From NCBI RefSeq assembly GCF_000150955.2, contig NC_011686.1:496001-560000 (forward strand): a DNA stretch of 64,000 nucleotides. Direction: 5' to 3'. Made by a program: the position numbers and the translations under genes. This document shows, piece by piece, positions 55,553-64,000 of this stretch; within the stretch, counting starts at the first letter, position 1, and every line of letters starts with the position of its first letter. Below the pieces are notes generated by a model that ran no database searches, was not told the origin of the DNA, and saw nothing but the letters and a program-made list of their open reading frames with translations. Source of the DNA: Phaeodactylum tricornutum CCAP 1055/1 (lineage: Eukaryota; Bacillariophyta; Bacillariophyceae; Surirellales; Neidiaceae).

Positions 55553-58500
55553 CTATTCTCCAAGGGTATCGAGAGCGTCTCGACAGTACTCGCCTTGCTC
55601 CTCGTCACTCCCCATTTGGTACCATTCCCAAAACGGAATATGTATTACTCTCCAGCCGAGCGATTCGAGAAGGCGATGCTTGAGGCTTGTAGAGCCATTC
55701 ATCATCTGGCGGTCACCGGTCCATTGAAACTGGTACTCTAGTTTCCCATTGGGCGCCTTCGTAGAACCGTAGTCGTTTTCGTCAACGTTGTCGATAAGGT
55801 TGATGAAATGGGCAGGTCCATCAACTTCAATAGCAATCTTTTCTGGTACATTCGCAATATCAATTGACAAAATGTCAAGTTGTTGTGGAGCAAAATTTAC
55901 CCCATATTCGACTACCATTTCCTGCATGGAAATAGTGTGCTCTTCTATGTGCTTGAATCCGATGCGATTGAAAGCAGCGGAAACGTCTCTTTGGATTTTG
56001 CTTGTACTCAGAGAAAGTTCTATGTTCGTTTCTGTCATGCGTTGACCATCCTCGGAGGGAGTAGACTGTCGCCAGGCGTCAGGAAAGTTTGGCGGAAGCC
56101 CCAGCGTACTTTTGCCGGCGCGATCCATAGAAGCCTGAACATAGATCAAACTCATCAATGCCTGCGATTGCAGACCTTTGTCTCCGTACACGTTTGACAA
56201 TTTCTCGGCATCACACTCTTTATCAAGTCCAATCAAGCCAGCATATAACAGTTGCATTAAAGCCGTTGGATACTTGCCAAAGACAGCACAGCTCCAAGCT
56301 ACATTGGCAAGTTCTTGGCGTTTGAAAATTTGGGCTATCGCTTGTACTGGCATTCCAGTCCTGCCTTCAAAGCAAACCTCTTGAAGATACGGAGTTACTA
56401 TCTCAAGAGAGTTTTCGACTCGAATGTTCAGCGTTGCTAGCGCCCACAGTAAGTTTGCCAATTCTTGGCCTTTAAAGGTCGTAATGGACGTCCGCTCTCC
56501 CTTTAGAAACAGGGATAATCTCCGCTCAAGTTCGTGCATTGCGACTTCCATAAAAGCTGTATGTCGTAAACCAAGCACTGCAAATGTCCATGCTGTGTTC
56601 GACAAATCTTGGGGTTTAAAACTAGTCAAATTGACATGCTTAGTGATGCCTGCCTCAGCGATAGCTGCAAACAATCGGTGAATCAGTTCCTCGCCAATAT
56701 CAAAATAGCAAGCTGTGTAAATTGCAAGGCGACCGTTGCTCGAAGGCAACAGTGAAGCACCACCAAGGCGATTGGCTGCTTCTTCACTAAGTTGCGCTTG
56801 TCTTGCGAATGCCCATGCTGTATTTCCTAACCCCTGAGGTGAGAATTCAGTCAACCCACGAGGCTTTCCTGGTCCGATTATCCCCACAAGATGCTCGGAA
56901 ACACTTTTGAACAAGCTCGGGTGGCGAATACCAATTTTTGAAAATGCCCACAAAATGTCTTTAATTTCTTGAGATTTAAATTGAGAAGGCCTTCGCATGA
57001 GCTCCGTTGCCGCAATGGCGAAACTGCGGGTTATTGGGTCACGCACGGGCTGGCGCTTCGATTCTGGAACCAACGTCGTGTCAAAAGCGTCCCGATCTTT
57101 CACTTGGACCTCGGCAGTCGCAATCGCCCACACTATGTTTGACAACTCTTGAGGTTTACAACTGCCCCCTTTGTCAGGAGTGAGACGAAATGCAATGCCT
57201 CGATAGATCTCTTCATCAAAAAATTCTAAAGTAGCCAAGCTCCAGATAGTGGCACCAATATCTTGCGGTGTCACAAATCGCTTTCGATCGCAGAGCTGCA
57301 TTCCTATACCTCTCAAAATATTTTCGACAAGAGCCGATTTGTGATCCACTAAACGAGCGAGAGCCCAAGCAAGATTGTTCAGCTCCTGAGAGCGAAATCG
57401 GTCGAGTTGAGGGTAGGCTGCCAGTACTACAGCTTCAACAGCCTGTTGCATGAGCTCTCTGTCTTCTTCGAATTGATTGCTTGCTAAAACGACATAGTTG
57501 TTCAATGACTGCTCTCCCGATGACTTCAAGCCGAAGCCCAGAGTGGCAAAGGCCCATAAAGTGTTGCTAAGTTCTTGAGTTTTGAACTCGTTTGATCGCT
57601 TCAGCAAAGCTTTCGATACTATTCGAACAATGCTTAGTGCCGCTTCTTGTTCCGCATCTGTTAATGCTCCTTCCTTATTCGAGAGCAAGGTTGCCACTCC
57701 CCAAACGGTATTGCTTAATTCTTGAGGTTTGAACATCTGCACAAATGCGTACTCTCGTTCCATAAGTTCCGCGACGAATATCAACAACTTCTCGTGTTTT
57801 CCGTAAACCTGTGCTGTGGCAAACGCCCAAACAGAGTTGGTCCATTCCTGCGGTCGAAGATTAGGTTCACCCGTCCGATCCGCCTCTTGCTGTTGATCAA
57901 TCATCTTGTCCACAGCCACTCCAAAGGCTACCGGATCAGCTCGTTCTGCTGTGGCCCAAGCCCACATCAAATTTGCCCATTCTTGGAGTCGAAAGCCGTC
58001 GGTTTGTGTCGAGACCACATTTTGCGATATGCGATCCAAAATTTGACCCGCCAGTTGTGAAAGGGCAGTAATCCATGCCTTGGAGGGTGTTCCCGATTCT
58101 TGCCGCTCTTTGGCTGCTTTGAAAACGCCGTCACGGACTGTTTGAGCGGCCGCTTTAAGGGCCTCGTCGTCGGATTGTTCAAAAGGCATGGCCGTCAATG
58201 GAGGTACAATCTTCAGTTTCGCCAAGGCCCAACCAATGTTCGACAATTCACGTGATTGGAATGGCATAGTTACCATGGCTTCGGCCGTCGACGCTAGCAA
58301 CAAGGCGAACCGGGGGTCGGCTAGCGTTGCTGCACGGGTATCGCGTTGGTTAAGCGAATGTCGACAAAGACGATGGATCGAAGTGGAAAAATTTACACTG
58401 TTCATTGTACCACCGCTGGCCTTTTGTGTCAAGGAACCTTTTGTATTTTGCAATAGTGTCAAAACCTCGGAAGCGCTCTCGCAGGCTACTAGAAGTTGAT

Positions 58501-59041
58501 TCAGTCGTTTCGAGTTTTGCAAGATACTGCTGCCCGGACTGCCACGACGACCAGCAGGGGTGTTTCGCCGAAGGGGTCTTTTCGATGCTCCATTCGAAGG
58601 TCGATTGGGAGCATTTCTAATAAGCTTATTTTCTGTTGTGGCTGATACTCTTTTCGAAGCTGAATCTGGTTTAGAAAGAGATTTGGCGGTTTCGTCGATA
58701 CCGTCGTCTGAAGCCTGTTTTGTTGATGTAATGCGCTGTTCTTTTTGCACCACAATAGAAGAAGCGAAAAAACGCGGACTGTACAGTAACGGACGGGAGG
58801 AAAAGCCGAGCGAAAGACATACAGTCAAAGCCCATATCAAAAGTAAAAGCGACGACTTGAAAGGCGACAGCCAACACGTCGATACTCTTTTTCTATTTGC
58901 GGATTGGGATGTGCAGCATTTCATTGTGACGCACATTTTCCTCTCGAGAACGACCTCTCTTGCGGAACTGTGGGCTGAAACGCAAATTATGTTGAGAAGG
59001 TAATGTGGCAGTTCAATTCTTGCCACCGCTACCTTTCCCAT
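55553..59041 (-). CDS. OPR-repeat protein with C-terminal RAP domain, plastid-type leader
   Basis: This is a 1162-residue single-exon protein. After 40-odd residues comes a signal peptide-like stretch, SPFKSSLLLLIWALTVCLSLG, then F-S-S-R: the diatom plastid motif. ATG 58936 or 58924 would place that leader at the true N-terminus, so the start is uncertain. I count 13 repeats of the type PQELSNxxWAxAxL spaced about 35-60 residues apart, an OPR-like pattern. A RAP domain closes the protein (KIAIEVDGPAHF, then LKHRLLESLGWRVIHIPFWEWYQM). Such proteins bind specific organelle RNAs for processing, stability or translation; plastid RNA binding is the inference, and the target is unknown. Confidence 0.9.
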   Translation of the reverse strand: MGKVAVARIELPHYLLNIICVSAHSSAREVVLERKMCVTMKCCTSQSANRKRVSTCWLSPFKSSLLLLIWALTVCLSLGFSSRPLLYSPRFFASSIVVQKEQRITSTKQASDDGIDETAKSLSKPDSASKRVSATTENKLIRNAPNRPSNGASKRPLRRNTPAGRRGSPGSSILQNSKRLNQLLVACESASEVLTLLQNTKGSLTQKASGGTMNSVNFSTSIHRLCRHSLNQRDTRAATLADPRFALLLASTAEAMVTMPFQSRELSNIGWALAKLKIVPPLTAMPFEQSDDEALKAAAQTVRDGVFKAAKERQESGTPSKAWITALSQLAGQILDRISQNVVSTQTDGFRLQEWANLMWAWATAERADPVAFGVAVDKMIDQQQEADRTGEPNLRPQEWTNSVWAFATAQVYGKHEKLLIFVAELMEREYAFVQMFKPQELSNTVWGVATLLSNKEGALTDAEQEAALSIVRIVSKALLKRSNEFKTQELSNTLWAFATLGFGLKSSGEQSLNNYVVLASNQFEEDRELMQQAVEAVVLAAYPQLDRFRSQELNNLAWALARLVDHKSALVENILRGIGMQLCDRKRFVTPQDIGATIWSLATLEFFDEEIYRGIAFRLTPDKGGSCKPQELSNIVWAIATAEVQVKDRDAFDTTLVPESKRQPVRDPITRSFAIAATELMRRPSQFKSQEIKDILWAFSKIGIRHPSLFKSVSEHLVGIIGPGKPRGLTEFSPQGLGNTAWAFARQAQLSEEAANRLGGASLLPSSNGRLAIYTACYFDIGEELIHRLFAAIAEAGITKHVNLTSFKPQDLSNTAWTFAVLGLRHTAFMEVAMHELERRLSLFLKGERTSITTFKGQELANLLWALATLNIRVENSLEIVTPYLQEVCFEGRTGMPVQAIAQIFKRQELANVAWSCAVFGKYPTALMQLLYAGLIGLDKECDAEKLSNVYGDKGLQSQALMSLIYVQASMDRAGKSTLGLPPNFPDAWRQSTPSEDGQRMTETNIELSLSTSKIQRDVSAAFNRIGFKHIEEHTISMQEMVVEYGVNFAPQQLDILSIDIANVPEKIAIEVDGPAHFINLIDNVDENDYGSTKAPNGKLEYQFQWTGDRQMMNGSTSLKHRLLESLGWRVIHIPFWEWYQMGSDEEQGEYCRDALDTLGE

Positions 59042-59604
59042 TCCACTACCTTTGGTTGTGTTGAGAGACGAAAAATGTGGGCATTTGTAGTACAGAAATT
59101 CCCCGTCAAGTGGCTGTCATGCAGTCTACGAAAATGGGAAATGCAACAATAAACTGTAACTTCCTTGATTGGTTTTCGTCAACAGTATTGCCGAGATCGG
59201 ACGAACGCCGATAAGGAGACAGCAACGGACGACGGCGGGACAGAGGTATCTTTTTCCACTGCACAGGCATCTATCTCCACCTCTGCTGATCAATCAACCG
59301 AGACGAGACAAACACGCGCGACACCACGCCCAGAACTCATGAGTCAGGGTCAAAACCCTATCTAACCCCTGTGAGCTCTTCCTTTCAATTGACTGTAAAA
59401 TGGAAAACTCAAATTCATTCTGTCAACTCTAGTTTTACCTCAAGCCGACAAAACAGTGAGTCATCTTGGAAAAAGACTTGATTGATTGATGTTTTTACGA
59501 TTCACAGTCTGTGTAGAGTAGTGTTAGACATCCTTGACATTGTGACCATGAAGGAAGGAACTCGCCGATCACGAAGTCTGGAGCTCTAAATGCGCAGGAA
59601 TAAC

Positions 59605-59680
59605 GTAGAATGTTAGTAAAACCTCGAGGTCCTGCCGGTCTTTGGTAGAATGTTAATAAAACCTCGAGGTCCTGCCGGTC
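59605..59680. repeat. 36-bp direct repeat
   Basis: The unit GTAGAATGTTAGTAAAACCT... occurs at 59605-59640 and 59645-59680, with one mismatch and a period of 40. Each unit ends CCTGCCGGTC. Confidence 0.9.
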
Positions 59681-59790
59681 ATGCCAATCCGGATCCGAGC
59701 CAACATTGACGTGAAATCTCATCACAACAGAAATCTCATAAAACCAACGAGAATTCCAGTCAACTCCCTCCACCGAAGGAAACGCCTAAG

Positions 59791-59889
59791 ATGCCCAAAA
59801 AGACCGACGAGAAAAAGGCTGATGCTAAGGATGCCAAGGCTAAAGGAGGCAAGGAACCCAAGAGCAGCAAGAAAGCAGGCAAGAAATAA
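59791..59889 (+). CDS. Possible 32-residue lysine-rich ORF, resembling an RPS25 N-terminus
   Basis: ATG 59791 opens a frame of 32 codons with the sequence pattern MPKKTDEKKADAKDAKAK...KSSKKAGKK then TAA. Half of the residues are lysine. The pattern resembles the basic N-terminal tail of ribosomal protein S25, but the structured part of S25 is absent downstream. It may be a relic of a gene's first exon, a real micropeptide, or chance. Confidence 0.3.
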   Translation: MPKKTDEKKADAKDAKAKGGKEPKSSKKAGKK

Positions 59890-60225
59890 GAAGGAAGACG
59901 GTCGAGAATTTGTTTCAAGAGCTATCAAGGAAATGAAGAGATCCCTTGACATCGGGCAATTGTGATGATGACAAGCAGCAAGATGGAAATACTCATATAA
60001 TTTGACTGACTGTGAATAAAGTTTTTGCGCGCGGAAGGTAAATTCAATCAATAAATTTTATTTTCCGTTAGCTGTAACTATCGCTTTCCTAGAATACACC
60101 TATAATTTTTTTAGACTTTTGCCGTTCTGCAACAAATGGGTCACCGCTCTCTTCTGCTCACGAAATGCCTCGAGTCTAGTACTACTCCTCTCTATCCTGT
60201 ATACTGAAGGTCTCTCCCTCTCGCT

Positions 60226-63060
60226 CTAGCCAACCGACAAAAGGCAGCTTCGTAGTGGTGACAACTGCATCGGTACGCGACCGAGTTGCCACGTTTCTTG
60301 CGTTCGCTCGTAGGTAATTCGTTGGCGGATGACGGTTGCAGTGAGTGAATTACCTTCCGCGAATACAACCAAACCATCCCGCGCTTGCGAAATAAAGTCC
60401 GCGTCCGATCGCGAGAGACCGCTGCTCGAAAACGATGAGGATTGCATACGGTTTTCCTTGTTGTGACTCGTACGGAGTCGACAGTTTGATCGAAAAGAAC
60501 GCAACCACTCCTCCATGACAGTGTCTAGTGGGTACCCCACAAGTAAAATCGTACAGAAGGACGAGGATAATGCTATCGCTCGTGTCAAGTTCGTGGTTGA
60601 GGCCTGTGTTGTCACGGGTAGTAGGCGATCGAGACAGTCTGTAAGCTCCCTATTAATCCTTTGCCTTCCAGTAAACGTGCTCATCAACCTAGGTGGTTGA
60701 TTCATAATCAATCCCACGGTGAAGCCGGCTGCTTCTTCTGTACTTAAAGAATCGCTTGTGTGAATTGTTGGTCGCTGCGTCGTTCTCCACTCCAAAGTAT
60801 GCTTGTGCAGCATTCCATACAGGTAGTCTGTACCCTGATCGAAAAGGGTATCCCAACGGAATTGCCAGAGAGATAGAGCTGTATTCTGCTCAGTCGCTGG
60901 CGAGGTGTGTCCAGTGGGCGTCTTCCTGGGGTTTGTGGTTGACAACGGCAATGGAGGAAAATCAGACGAAAAACGGAGGACGCGTGCTAACCTGCTTGTA
61001 CGCAACGTCGAGAACGTTTCCAAAGACTCCTCCTTCACATTTACTTGATTGGCCCAAGTTTCCCATTTCGTCATCCACGGTTGTGGTCTCCATAATGTCC
61101 GATAAGGGTGCTTTTTGTCGTGCTGGTTACCATTTTCTACAACAGTATTTCGAAACGACTGGGGACGGCCTTCGTTCTTCTTCCTTGGTACAAATTTGCG
61201 CCATTTGCTTGACCATGTCCTACACGTCCACAGCGCGGTACGATTTGTAATTACTGCCCACACCATGCCATTTAACCAGTCGTCCATGCTGCTACTACTC
61301 TGATTTGTTCCAGTCCAGTCAGTGCTGGAAGAATTGCAGTCGAACGGCACAACCAAGAATTGACGCGTTGCGCAAAGCTCTCCATGATCCTCCCATTCAC
61401 GCTGCATGACGTCGTGTCCATGTCTAGCAATGTAGACGTCTAGTATTTCTTTCGCGGGTAGTGGCTCGACATTCCTGGGATGTCGAAACATTGGCGTATT
61501 GGGACCATAGTTGTAGCCTTTGACTTTTTTCAAGGGCAATTCGCAAAAGTGAAGGGGAGTCGAAGCAGCATCGACATTGGTAGCTCCTCCACTTACGTCC
61601 ACCGTGGCGCGGTGATATATGGCCAGCTTGTGCAAGATTTCAAAACTGGAACGATGTGGGTCTCCTACCACCGCGTCCAAAACAGAATTTGTTGCCATGG
61701 AGATTTCATCCAAGAAACCGAGCCCAGCATGAGGTCCATGCTCGGCTGGAGTTTTATAAAGGAATGTTGTGACGTTGGGATCCGCTTTGCCCCTGTGGTC
61801 GGAAGCCGTCACCACCGTACAATTTGTATGGGTGTGGATCCACTTCTGCATGATTTCGATTGACAAATCGCGATCAGACAGAAGCACCACTCGACAGCTC
61901 GTTGCCGTCGTTTGATTAAGTAGTAAGTGTTGGAGGCAAGCAATCTCACTCGGTAAAAACGAGCCATCATCACCCGGAGAAATGTGCCGGGAATGAAGCG
62001 CTACCGAGAAGGTGCTGCCGTCATTAACTCTATCCGCAGCAGTGGCCGAAGGCGACAAAGGGAATACGGTATGGAATAGCATACCGTCCAAAAAATCAGC
62101 GCCTTCTTGGTAGAGCTCAACCATCCGAGAAGGTAGAAATGATGTCAACCTGGGATTGAGCTTGTTCTGTGCGACATGATGGTTCAAGTAGTCGCGAAAC
62201 TTTGGACGGGAAAGGTCTTCTACCCATTGGCATCTGGTTATGTTGGTTTCCTTTGAGTCTATATCCGGAATTTGCGGAAAGCGCGCCACCATGATCGAGT
62301 TATGGTCTCGGTGGGCAGGCTCTAGTGCCGACGAACCACTTTCACTGACGCTATTGGTCAGTATGGGCCAAGGTTCCGGATTCGGCAAAGCCAATTTGAA
62401 CCGCCATTTCTCGTAGAGCGGGATCCAGGATGGAATGAGTACGCGACCTTGGCAGTTAGTATCCTGGTCTTGAAGCTTGTAAGGTTGCAGTAGAATGGTA
62501 CGATTGTGGACTATGGCCCAAGTAATGGTATGCACGGCATTGTGCCAGAAGTTACCGACCCGGTGTGGGCAGGTATAGGGGACAACCGCGAATCGGCGAT
62601 TGCGTATAGCAAGTCGGTCATGCAGAAGTTCATATTCGAGGACCTCGTCACTGTGCTCTTGCTGATATGTTTGCCATTCCAGCACCGGGCGCAACAAGGG
62701 CACTGCCAGACTATCAGTTGAATCATCGTCGGAAGGTGATGCCGCAATGGCTGTTTTCTTCTCTACAACAGGGGCGACTGTGCCTCTTACCTCAATGTTG
62801 GTTTGATGTATGTTTGCGGGTGTAGAAGCGAGTGGGCCTGCATCCTCCAACCTACCAATGACTTCAACAAAGTTGGTAGGCTTGTCTAAACTCCTACTGG
62901 TAGAGTCAATGCCTTCCCTAACGGTATGCCTCCAACTTACACGACCGGTACCATCATCTTTTAAGGGTTCCATCGTCAGAACTATTAAAAGGCAGGAAAC
63001 GCACGTCATGATCAGAAGGCCCGGAACGACGACGTGTTTGCGCTGGCGTGACGGGTACAT
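60226..63060 (-). CDS. Type II membrane protein with duplicated glycosyltransferase-like halves
   Basis: This is a 944-residue single-exon protein; ATG 63060 is the first in frame. A short basic tail precedes one anchor helix (VVVPGLLIMTCVSCLLIVL). The lumenal part has two related halves: in each, a [V]VPxxC start is followed by GxxWAVxTNRT/GNFWHNAVHTITWAIVHNRT, a long loop, a YLYGMLHKHT/FLDGMLFHT segment, and a conserved beta-strand. The first half has VALHSRHISPGDDG, reminiscent of the His-x-Arg motif of fucosyltransferases; in the second the same place reads VGLIMNQPPRLM, so the His is lost. One half may be catalytic and the other regulatory. Family and reaction are inference; N-glycosylation sites are frequent. 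Confidence 0.75.
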   Translation of the reverse strand: MYPSRQRKHVVVPGLLIMTCVSCLLIVLTMEPLKDDGTGRVSWRHTVREGIDSTSRSLDKPTNFVEVIGRLEDAGPLASTPANIHQTNIEVRGTVAPVVEKKTAIAASPSDDDSTDSLAVPLLRPVLEWQTYQQEHSDEVLEYELLHDRLAIRNRRFAVVPYTCPHRVGNFWHNAVHTITWAIVHNRTILLQPYKLQDQDTNCQGRVLIPSWIPLYEKWRFKLALPNPEPWPILTNSVSESGSSALEPAHRDHNSIMVARFPQIPDIDSKETNITRCQWVEDLSRPKFRDYLNHHVAQNKLNPRLTSFLPSRMVELYQEGADFLDGMLFHTVFPLSPSATAADRVNDGSTFSVALHSRHISPGDDGSFLPSEIACLQHLLLNQTTATSCRVVLLSDRDLSIEIMQKWIHTHTNCTVVTASDHRGKADPNVTTFLYKTPAEHGPHAGLGFLDEISMATNSVLDAVVGDPHRSSFEILHKLAIYHRATVDVSGGATNVDAASTPLHFCELPLKKVKGYNYGPNTPMFRHPRNVEPLPAKEILDVYIARHGHDVMQREWEDHGELCATRQFLVVPFDCNSSSTDWTGTNQSSSSMDDWLNGMVWAVITNRTALWTCRTWSSKWRKFVPRKKNEGRPQSFRNTVVENGNQHDKKHPYRTLWRPQPWMTKWETWANQVNVKEESLETFSTLRTSRLARVLRFSSDFPPLPLSTTNPRKTPTGHTSPATEQNTALSLWQFRWDTLFDQGTDYLYGMLHKHTLEWRTTQRPTIHTSDSLSTEEAAGFTVGLIMNQPPRLMSTFTGRQRINRELTDCLDRLLPVTTQASTTNLTRAIALSSSFCTILLVGYPLDTVMEEWLRSFRSNCRLRTSHNKENRMQSSSFSSSGLSRSDADFISQARDGLVVFAEGNSLTATVIRQRITYERTQETWQLGRVPMQLSPLRSCLLSVG

Positions 63061-64000
63061 CGTTTCGGAGATCGAACACTCGTCGTTGTCGGTCAGGCTG
63101 AAAAAGTGCCTTTCTACTAAACTATGCACGAATGGCTGGTAACAACAGCAACTACGTATCAGCGTCTTTGTTTCTGTTGTTGAGCTCCTCTTCAAAAGGA
63201 AAGGTTATGGTCGGTCGGCAGGAGTTTGCCGAAGCGTGTCTTTCTCTTTTCGTTTTCCTGTGCCAAAGCATTTTTCGAACAGCTTTTGGCTCGTTTGAGT
63301 ATAAATGAAGTTCACTTTCTTGATTAAGCCACCTTTTGAAAACTTTTTAAAATACTATTTTATATATATGTGAGACCAAACGTATAATATAATTTTTAAA
63401 GCTAAGATTAATACAGCTTGCATCACTATTATCTGTCACGACAGTACATAAGATTTGGTTCTATTCAATGCAAATACTTAATGTACCCATCGGCCTCCTC
63501 AATATTTTCCCATTAATGTAATTTTCTTGGCTATAAATTTCTGGGCGACCTATCAAATCTGTCCTTAACGACAGTTTTTCTCCAGCTCCACTTTTCGTGC
63601 CTCGTGTCAGGGTCAAACTGTGAGAGTGTTTGAGATTTAGTTCTTTGGTCTACATCCAACTCCTCGATAGCGTCATGGTGATCATCCAACCCGACAAGGC
63701 AGATTTTCGTCGTCCTGTCGCTCCCCGCCTTCCGGTGCATTTCTGCGGCGACTGCTGTTTTCACTAGCGCTCCAGAGTGGGCATAAACAGATTGGCAGGG
63801 AGTTCTCCCGCCCATGTTTTCGGCCGTCACTCATATGGATGTTGCAAAACTATCATGCAATACTAAGTTTATTAATATTTGTATATAGGATGCAGTTGAC
63901 GAGCTGGCTTCCATACCGTTCGGCAATACAAAACAGCAGCTCGACTTTTTAAAAAGGAAATGCAAATAGGTGGCATTTTTCATCGCCTTGCAGTATTTTG
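63061..64000. other. AT-rich right end with one possible short minus-strand gene
   Basis: About 940 bases. A tract around 63340-63420 is very AT-rich. A minus-strand frame of about 94 residues from ATG near 63815 to 63531 has a GTG at its upstream end and no recognised features. It could be a gene, a relic or chance; the window ends soon after. Confidence 0.4.
63531..63815 (-). CDS. Hypothetical ORF, unsupported
   Basis: A frame of about 94 residues (MGGRTPCQSVYAH...) ends at 63531. It is charged, with no signal peptide, membrane segment or recognised domain. Existence as a gene is doubtful. Confidence 0.2.
   Translation of the reverse strand: MGGRTPCQSVYAHSGALVKTAVAAEMHRKAGSDRTTKICLVGLDDHHDAIEELDVDQRTKSQTLSQFDPDTRHEKWSWRKTVVKDRFDRSPRNL

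Larger units (their letters stand above)
59042..60225. other. Gene-poor region with 36-bp repeat and short ORF
   Basis: About 1180 bases. A 36-nt direct repeat (one mismatch) lies at 59605-59640 and 59645-59680. A short lysine-rich ORF at 59791-59889 is listed separately. TTCACAGTCT at 59501-59510 and TGACTGTGA at 60007-60015 are motif copies; the latter reads TCACAGTCA toward the RAP gene. Confidence 0.5.

Overview
The window reads as nuclear DNA of a diatom, most likely Phaeodactylum tricornutum or a close relative. Genes are dense and on both strands. Introns are few and short (74-158 nt, GT-AG). Several products begin with a signal peptide followed by an aromatic residue and a basic stretch, the plastid presequence of diatoms. 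The gene families fit too: heat-shock factor, OPR/RAP organelle RNA-binding protein, DOMON-cytochrome b561, Sel1-repeat ERAD protein and large ABC transporters. Species assignment is inference. No rRNA, convincing tRNA, CRISPR or intact mobile element was seen.

Layout. 0-8 kb: 3' end of an EF-hand/coiled-coil gene, a J-like protein with a changed HPD motif, a plastid-type membrane protein, a DHHC palmitoyltransferase with three exons, and a single-pass lysine-rich membrane protein. 8-13.4 kb: three tandem minus-strand genes for DOMON/cytochrome b561 proteins, the third truncated and frameshifted. 14-26 kb: a secreted protein of unknown function, a Hrd3/SEL1L-like ERAD protein, plastid-type LepA, an ethanolamine/choline kinase and a Golgi-type type II membrane protein. 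26-31 kb: one very large gene for an AMP-ligase/carrier protein/membrane/beta-helix acyltransferase fusion resembling bacterial Pls/PosA synthetases. 31-38 kb: rhodanese, a gene-poor stretch, a heat-shock factor and a Dsc3-like ubiquitin-fold membrane protein. 38-55.4 kb: ABC transporter block (ABCA full transporter, PDR-type ABCG, decayed ABCG half transporter) with an M1 aminopeptidase inside it. 55.5-63 kb: OPR/RAP protein and a duplicated-domain type II membrane protein.

Functional themes. Membrane electron transfer (b561 array), ER quality control (Sel1/Hrd3-like and Dsc3-like), secretory glycan-type enzymes, ABC export, and plastid gene expression (LepA, OPR-RAP). These are not operons; proximity does not imply a shared pathway except for the tandem paralogues.

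Most notable: (1) the 9-mer TGACWGTGA / TCACWGTCA recurs at least 15 times in non-coding DNA, usually oriented as TCACWGTCA toward the nearest start codon, with facing copies between divergent genes; it looks like a core-promoter or start-site element. (2) The Pls/PosA-like fusion. (3) The decaying b561 array. (4) Frame breaks in three genes, including a perfect 23-bp tandem duplication in the ABCA gene, which are either real gene decay or assembly errors. All coordinates and counts were read by eye.
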